Part shown: piece by piece, positions 6,691 to 10,258 of the stretch | Layout of the letters: the number at the start of each line of letters is the position of its first letter | Numbering within the stretch: the first letter of the stretch is position 1 | From: an uncultured Collinsella sp. | Lineage (GTDB): Bacteria; Actinomycetota; Coriobacteriia; Coriobacteriales; Coriobacteriaceae | Length of the DNA stretch: 10,258 bases | Reading direction: 5' to 3' | Assembly (NCBI GenBank): GCA_900751755.1 | Contig: CAADSP010000020.1 | Coordinates: 1-10,258, forward strand | Translations under genes and position numbers: made by a program | The notes under the pieces: model-generated | Seen by the model: only the letters and a program-made list of their open reading frames with translations | Databases searched by the model: none | Told to the model about the DNA's origin: nothing

Positions 6691-7562
6691 TACCCCAGGC
6701 GCTCCATAATGGTCGCGGCGATCGCAGGACGGTTCATAGTGTACAGGTGCAGGCCGTCGGCGCCGTGCTCCTTGAGGTCGCAAAGCTGGCGGGCTGCATA
6801 ATCTACACCAGCTGCCTGCAGGCTCTCGGGGTCGTTCTCGTACTTGGCGAGAATCTTGATGACGGGGGAGGGCAGCGACGCGCCGCACATAAAGACCATG
6901 CGGCTGATCTGTGACTTGCCCATAAACGGCATGATGCCCGCGGTAATGGGCACGGTGATGCCGGCCTTGTCGGCAAGCTCGCGAAAACGGTAGAAGCACT
7001 CGTTATCAAAGAAGAGCTGCGTCACAAAGAAGCTCGCGCCAGCGTCCTGTTTTTGCTTGAGGTGTTCGACCGAGAGGTTGAGATCCTCACAGGCAATGTG
7101 GCCCTCGGGGTAGGCTGCGGCGCCCACGCAAAAGCCGGCGTCGACGAGCTCGGGGATGAGGTCGCGGGCGTAGGCGTAGTCCGAGGCGGGCTTGTCGTCC
7201 TCGGTCGCGCCGGCAGGGAGATCGCCACGCAGGGCCAGGATGTTTTCCACGCCGGCGGTGCGATACTCGTCGATCTTGGCGGCGATATCGGCGTGCGACC
7301 GGCCCACGCAGGTAAGGTGTGCCACCGAGGGCGTGTCGAATTCGCTCGTAATCATATGCGCGATGGGGGCGGTGGCGGCACCGTTGCCCGAGCCGCCGGC
7401 CGAGCAGGTGACCGAGACAAAGCTCGGCGAAAGCTTGCACAGATTGCCTGCCACTTCGCGAGCCGTGTCGAGGGTCAGCTCGCCCTTGGGCGGGAACATC
7501 TCAAACGAAATGGGCGCGGTGCCCTGGGATGCCGCCTGCTTAAAAACCTCGTCGACGCGCAT
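6690..7562 (-). CDS. metF: Methylenetetrahydrofolate reductase
   Basis: A 290-residue, single-domain flavoprotein of the normal bacterial MetF length. It reduces 5,10-methylene-THF to 5-methyl-THF, the methyl donor used by the MetH encoded downstream. Visible motifs: FEMFPPK (20-26, with E21 as the expected catalytic glutamate), VTCSAGGS (51-58), AHLTCVGRS (81-89), ALRGDLP (110-116, with D114 in the FAD site), DYAYARDLI (128-136), AAYPEGH (149-155), VTQLFFDN (180-187, with Q183 contacting folate), ITAGIMPF (206-213) and LHLYTMNR (271-278). The start ATG (7562-7560) has AGAGGAG 6 nt upstream. It is the first gene of the metF-reactivation-metH operon, and its stop overlaps the next start. Cytoplasmic. 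Electron donor (NADH or other) is not decided by the sequence. Confidence 0.96.
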   Translation of the reverse strand: MRVDEVFKQAASQGTAPISFEMFPPKGELTLDTAREVAGNLCKLSPSFVSVTCSAGGSGNGAATAPIAHMITSEFDTPSVAHLTCVGRSHADIAAKIDEYRTAGVENILALRGDLPAGATEDDKPASDYAYARDLIPELVDAGFCVGAAAYPEGHIACEDLNLSVEHLKQKQDAGASFFVTQLFFDNECFYRFRELADKAGITVPITAGIMPFMGKSQISRMVFMCGASLPSPVIKILAKYENDPESLQAAGVDYAARQLCDLKEHGADGLHLYTMNRPAIAATIMERLG

Positions 7563-7568
7563 ATCGTG

Positions 7569-7575
7569 CTCCTCT
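7569..7575 (-). promoter_or_regulatory. Ribosome binding site of metF
   Basis: AGAGGAG on the minus strand, 6 nt before the metF ATG at 7562. It is strong and fixes the start of the operon's first protein. Confidence 0.85.
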
Positions 7576-7589
7576 AGATACGTAATAGT

Positions 7590-7620
7590 GTGATGTGTTG
7601 TAAGGATTCTACAGCATCAC
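7590..7620. promoter_or_regulatory. Dyad in the metF upstream region with a -10-like element
   Basis: GTGATG (7590-7595) and CATCAC (7615-7620) form an inverted repeat, with a further inner pairing of TGTA/TACA (7599-7602 with 7610-7613). A minus-strand TAGAAT (7611-7606) within it could be a -10 box giving a start about 35-40 nt before metF, but no good -35 is seen 17-18 nt upstream. The dyad could be an operator over the promoter or a leader hairpin if transcription starts further upstream. Confidence 0.3.
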
Positions 7621-7871
7621 TGTGCCACGGTGGAGTTTCACTCGCTATTTGAGGATACCAATCAAAGATGCCTTGCTATCGGCTTTCTCTATAACAGAGC
7701 GGCTAATCTAGGCACGGACTACAAAGACTGGTATCTGATGCAAAATACCAGTTAATAGAGCTCCATCCCAAATTGACTACCCTTAAACCATGGAGAGAGG
7801 TCTGCAATTTATGCAGTTGATTGGCTGTTGAGGGTGGCAACGCCGCCTCGATAGGGTAACCTCATTGATTG
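7621..7871. other. AT-richer intergenic region between metF and glutamine synthetase
   Basis: No gene is visible. The region is richer in A and T than its surroundings and holds an 8-bp inverted repeat, ACTGGTAT/ATACCAGT (7727-7734 with 7745-7752, loop of 10). A further GATACCA near 7654-7660 shares the core of that repeat. CTGCA/TGCAG (7802-7806 with 7812-7816) forms a small dyad. The TTGA-type -35 candidates on the plus strand (7773, 7817, 7828, 7865) lack a convincing -10 at 17 nt. The best is TTGAGG (7828) with TAGGGT (7852) at 18 nt. The promoters of both divergent units should lie here, but I cannot place them firmly. No T-box, SAM-I or cobalamin riboswitch landmarks were recognised. 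Confidence 0.45.
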
Positions 7872-7967
7872 GTTTCGCGACAGCAACATAACGGTAATGT
7901 CGCGGAAACACGGCGAGTCTAAGCTATGACTCGTTCGTTAGTAATCAACACCGCTTCTCACGCGGTG
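7872..7967 (+). promoter_or_regulatory. Two hairpins in the glutamine synthetase leader
   Basis: The first hairpin pairs GTTTC-GCGAC (7872-7881) with GTCGC-G-GAAAC (7899-7909) over 10 bp, with a single bulged G and a 17-nt loop. The second pairs CACCGC (7949-7954) with GCGGTG (7962-7967) over a 7-nt loop and ends 10 nt before the AGGGAG ribosome site. Neither has a T-run, so they look like 5' leader structures, operators or mRNA-stability elements rather than terminators. The link to nitrogen control is inference from position only. Confidence 0.4.
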
Positions 7968-7988
7968 CCGATACGAAGGGAGTTCCGT

Positions 7989-10076
7989 ATGGCCGAACTT
8001 ACTGACCGCTTCGGGACCATGGTGTTCTCTGAGGAAGTCATGAAGGACTACCTCCCCAAGGACATTTGGAAGCGCCTTGCTGCAACCCTCGAGGGCGGTG
8101 AGCCGCTCGACCTGGATGTGGCCAACGCCGTCGCCCATGCCATGAAGGTCTGGGCCATCTCCAAGGGCGCGACGCACTACGCGCACTGGTTCCAGCCGCT
8201 TTCGGGCATTACTTCCGAGAAGCACGACAGCTTCTTGGAGCCCAACCACGACGGCACCGCCATTACCAAGTTTACGGGCAAGAACCGCATCCAGGGCGAG
8301 CCGGACGCTTCCAGCTTCCCCAACGGCGGCCTGCGCGCCCCCTTCGAGGCCCGTGGCTACACCGCTTGGGATCCCACCAGCCCCGCCTTTATCAAGGACG
8401 ATGTCCTGTGCATCCCCACGGCTTTCTGCTCCTACACGGGCGAGGCCCTGGACAAGAAGACCCCGCTGTTGCGCTCCATGACCGCGCTCTCGCGTGAGTC
8501 CAAGCGTGTTTTGGCGCTGTTTGGCAAGACCCCCAAGAAGGTCGTTCCTTCCGTGGGTGACGAGCAGGAGTACTTCCTGATCAAGAAGGACGCTTACCGC
8601 AAGCGCAAGGACCTGGTCATCACCGGTCGCACCCTCTTTGGCGCCGCTCCCTGCAAGGGCCAGGAGCTCGAGGAGCACTACTTTGGCGCTATCCGCCCCA
8701 CCGTCTCGGCCTATATGAAGGATCTGGACGACGAGCTGTGGGCGCTCGGTATTCCCGCCAAGACCAAGCACAACGAGGTCGCTCCCTGCCAGCATGAGCT
8801 CGCCCCCGTCTACGGTGAGGTCAACGAGGCCATCGACCAGAATCTGGTCATGATGGAGAAGATGAAGCTCATCGCCTCCCGCCACGACTTGGTCTGCCTG
8901 CTGCACGAGAAGCCCTTCGAGGGCATCAATGGTTCGGGCAAGCACAACAACTGGTCGCTTGGCACCGAGTCCGAGAACCTGCTCGATCCGGGCGACACCC
9001 CGCTCGACAACCTGCAGTTCATCGTCTTCCTCACCGCGGTGATCGAGGCCGTCGATAACTATCAGGAGCTCCTGCGTGCTTCCGTTGCCTCGGCCGGCAA
9101 CGACCATCGTTTGGGCGCTAACGAGGCTCCTCCGGCGATTATGTCCATCTTCCTGGGCGACCAGCTTACCGAGGTCGTCGAGAAGATCATCGATGGCAAG
9201 GCTTCCGTCCATGCCACGCGCGGCGTGCTCGACCTGGGCGCCGATACCCTGCCCAAGCTGATGCAGGACAACACCGACCGCAACCGCACCTCCCCGTTTG
9301 CCTTCACCGGCAACAAGTTCGAGTTCCGTGCCTGCGGCTCCGAGCAGAACGTCTCCGACTCCAACCTGGTGCTCGATGCCGCCGTGGCCAAGTCGCTCAA
9401 GTCCTTCGCCGACGCGCTTGAGGGTACGCCCGAGGATAAGTTCCAGGACGCCGCGCTCGAATACTGCAAGAAGGTGCTGACCGATCACCAGCGCATCCTG
9501 TTCTCCGGTGACGGCTACTCCGATGAGTGGCCCGTCGAGGCCAAGAAGCGCGGCCTTGCCAACAACAAGACCACGGCCGACGCCCTGCCCGCCTTTGTTT
9601 CCGATAAGGCCATTGCGCTCTTTGAGGAGACGGGTGTTCTGACCAAGGCCGAGGCCCAGTGCCGCTACGATTGCAAGCTCGAGAAGTACAACAAGCTCAT
9701 GAACATCGAGGCTACCACGATGGTTCGCGAGGCGCGTCGTACCTATCGCCCGGTCATTACCGCCTATGCCACCAAGGTCGCTAAGGGCCTTGAGACTATT
9801 CGTGCCGCCGGCGCCGAGGCCGCCATGCAGTGTGAGCAGAACACGCTCAACAAGCTCTGCAACGGCATCACCACCATCAACGACTCCATCAAGGCGCTCG
9901 ACGCCGTGCATCAGAAGGCCGAGGGCCTCGATGGTCAGGAGCAGGCCAACGTGTACGCGCACGAGGTCGTTCCCGCTATGGATACGCTGCGCGCCGCCGT
10001 GGATGCCATGGAGGAGATCGTGGCCGCCGACTACTGGCCGGTCCCGACCTACGACGACATCCTGTTCTACGTGTAG
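7989..10076 (+). CDS. glnN: Type III glutamine synthetase
   Basis: A 695-residue glutamine synthetase of the GSIII class (about 700 residues, against about 450-470 for GSI). It condenses ammonia and glutamate to glutamine with ATP and normally acts as a dodecamer in the cytoplasm. Family blocks in order: an N-terminal GSIII-specific segment (RFGTMVFSEEVMKDYLP, 7-23), THYAHWFQPL (62-71), GLRAPFEARGYTAWDPTSPAF (114-134), catalytic GDEQEYF (190-196), NEVAPCQHELAPVY (262-275), GINGSGKHNNWSL (312-324), and FTGNKFEFRACGSEQN (439-454). The C-terminus is the long helical GSIII tail ending YWPVPTYDDILFYV. The start is ATG 7989, with AAGGGAG 6 nt upstream. An in-frame ATG at 7926 would translate the leader hairpins and lacks family support. 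Often also annotated as glnA. It stands alone, divergent from metF, with no P-II or regulator gene in the window. Confidence 0.96.
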   Translation: MAELTDRFGTMVFSEEVMKDYLPKDIWKRLAATLEGGEPLDLDVANAVAHAMKVWAISKGATHYAHWFQPLSGITSEKHDSFLEPNHDGTAITKFTGKNRIQGEPDASSFPNGGLRAPFEARGYTAWDPTSPAFIKDDVLCIPTAFCSYTGEALDKKTPLLRSMTALSRESKRVLALFGKTPKKVVPSVGDEQEYFLIKKDAYRKRKDLVITGRTLFGAAPCKGQELEEHYFGAIRPTVSAYMKDLDDELWALGIPAKTKHNEVAPCQHELAPVYGEVNEAIDQNLVMMEKMKLIASRHDLVCLLHEKPFEGINGSGKHNNWSLGTESENLLDPGDTPLDNLQFIVFLTAVIEAVDNYQELLRASVASAGNDHRLGANEAPPAIMSIFLGDQLTEVVEKIIDGKASVHATRGVLDLGADTLPKLMQDNTDRNRTSPFAFTGNKFEFRACGSEQNVSDSNLVLDAAVAKSLKSFADALEGTPEDKFQDAALEYCKKVLTDHQRILFSGDGYSDEWPVEAKKRGLANNKTTADALPAFVSDKAIALFEETGVLTKAEAQCRYDCKLEKYNKLMNIEATTMVREARRTYRPVITAYATKVAKGLETIRAAGAEAAMQCEQNTLNKLCNGITTINDSIKALDAVHQKAEGLDGQEQANVYAHEVVPAMDTLRAAVDAMEEIVAADYWPVPTYDDILFYV

Positions 10077-10105
10077 AGCGTAACTGACATATCGTCACAG
10101 CATTG

Positions 10106-10140
10106 AGCCGGGGTCCGCATCGTGCGGGCCCCGGCTTTTT
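10106..10140 (+). terminator. Intrinsic terminator of the glutamine synthetase gene
   Basis: A 14-bp GC-rich stem (10106-10119 with 10123-10136, one G-U pair) closes a TCG loop and is followed by a T-run (10136-10140). It starts 30 nt after the stop codon. Strong and oriented for the plus strand. Confidence 0.93.
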
Positions 10141-10159
10141 GATTTCAAGACTTTAGTCC

Positions 10160-10227
10160 GCTGGCCGCGCAGCGGCCAGCTTTAAACCACCCGCTACGCG
10201 GGTGGAGACAAACGGCTTTACAAAGCC
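10160..10227. repeat. Three tandem stem-loops at the right edge
   Basis: Three perfect hairpins follow one another: GCTGGCCG/CGGCCAGC (10160-10167 with 10173-10180), CCACCCGC/GCGGGTGG (10187-10194 with 10198-10205, loop TAC) and GGCTT/AAGCC (10214-10218 with 10223-10227). They lie past the glutamine synthetase terminator, and no gene is visible from 10141 to the window end. Such clustered hairpins occur at ends of IS200/IS605-type elements, in REP-like repeats, or as terminators of a convergent gene. The sequence beyond 10258 is needed to choose. Confidence 0.7.
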
Positions 10228-10258
10228 ACCCCTCCGACCGATATTGACGATTGTTCAG

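Noticed and set aside
6691..6999. N-terminal extension of the reactivation protein to an ATG at 6999
   Set aside because: It would overlap metF out of frame by over 300 nt and gives Arg/His/Pro-rich sequence. The ATG at 6690 with a TAATG overlap starts right at the family region.
7563..7800. SAM, cobalamin or T-box riboswitch upstream of metF
   Set aside because: Expected for a methionine operon, but I found no SAM-I core, no cobalamin-box sequence and no T-box motif by eye. A covariance-model search would be decisive.
7926..7988. In-frame ATG at 7926 as glutamine synthetase start
   Set aside because: The added 21 residues are encoded by leader hairpin sequence, and the ATG at 7989 has a proper ribosome site and family-like N-terminus.
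7938..9962. A 674-codon minus-strand frame opposite glutamine synthetase
   Set aside because: Antisense shadow with Leu/Gly/Val-rich composition and no family features. The plus strand encodes an intact GSIII.

Overview
The window (about 60% GC by eye) looks like chromosomal core sequence from a high-GC gut actinobacterium of the class Coriobacteriia, most likely Collinsella or a close relative. This rests on protein style, the type III glutamine synthetase, the PFL/UPF0210 protein and the two-piece methionine synthase. It is an inference, not a database match. There is no tRNA, rRNA, CRISPR array or intact transposase gene.

Layout from left to right. At 2-127 (+) lies the C-terminal tail of an unidentified protein. 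It converges on yhbY (197-496, -), a ribosome-assembly RNA-binding protein with its own terminator at 126-159. Next comes a class I SAM-dependent methyltransferase (655-1542, -), whose real start is a GTG behind a perfect AGGAGG. An intrinsic terminator hairpin sits directly upstream of that ribosome site. The gap up to the next gene (1543-1860) holds the most unusual structure in the window: a perfect 32-bp inverted repeat around a 70-bp spacer that itself folds. A PFL/UPF0210 family protein of unknown function follows (1861-3225, -).

The centre is a one-carbon/methionine operon on the minus strand, transcribed metF (7562-6690), then a stand-alone MetH reactivation-domain protein (6690-5902), then metH (5892-3334). 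metF and the reactivation gene overlap as TAATG. The metH ribosome site overlaps the stop codon of the reactivation gene. MetF would make 5-methyl-THF, MetH would pass the methyl group through cobalamin to homocysteine, and the separate reactivation protein would rescue oxidised cob(II)alamin. MetH itself ends after its B12-binding domain, so the three proteins form one functional unit. The reactivation protein carries an eye-catching C-terminal cysteine cluster.

A 426-bp intergenic region (7563-7988), lower in GC and rich in small hairpins, separates metF from the divergent type III glutamine synthetase gene (7989-10076, +), which ends in a strong terminator (10106-10140). The last 100 bases contain three tandem stem-loops (10160-10227), which may be the edge of a repeat or mobile element continuing beyond the window.

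No wholly new multi-gene system is evident. The best leads are the nested palindrome at 1691-1860, the hairpin against the methyltransferase ribosome site, the cysteine-tailed reactivation protein and the three-hairpin block at the right end.
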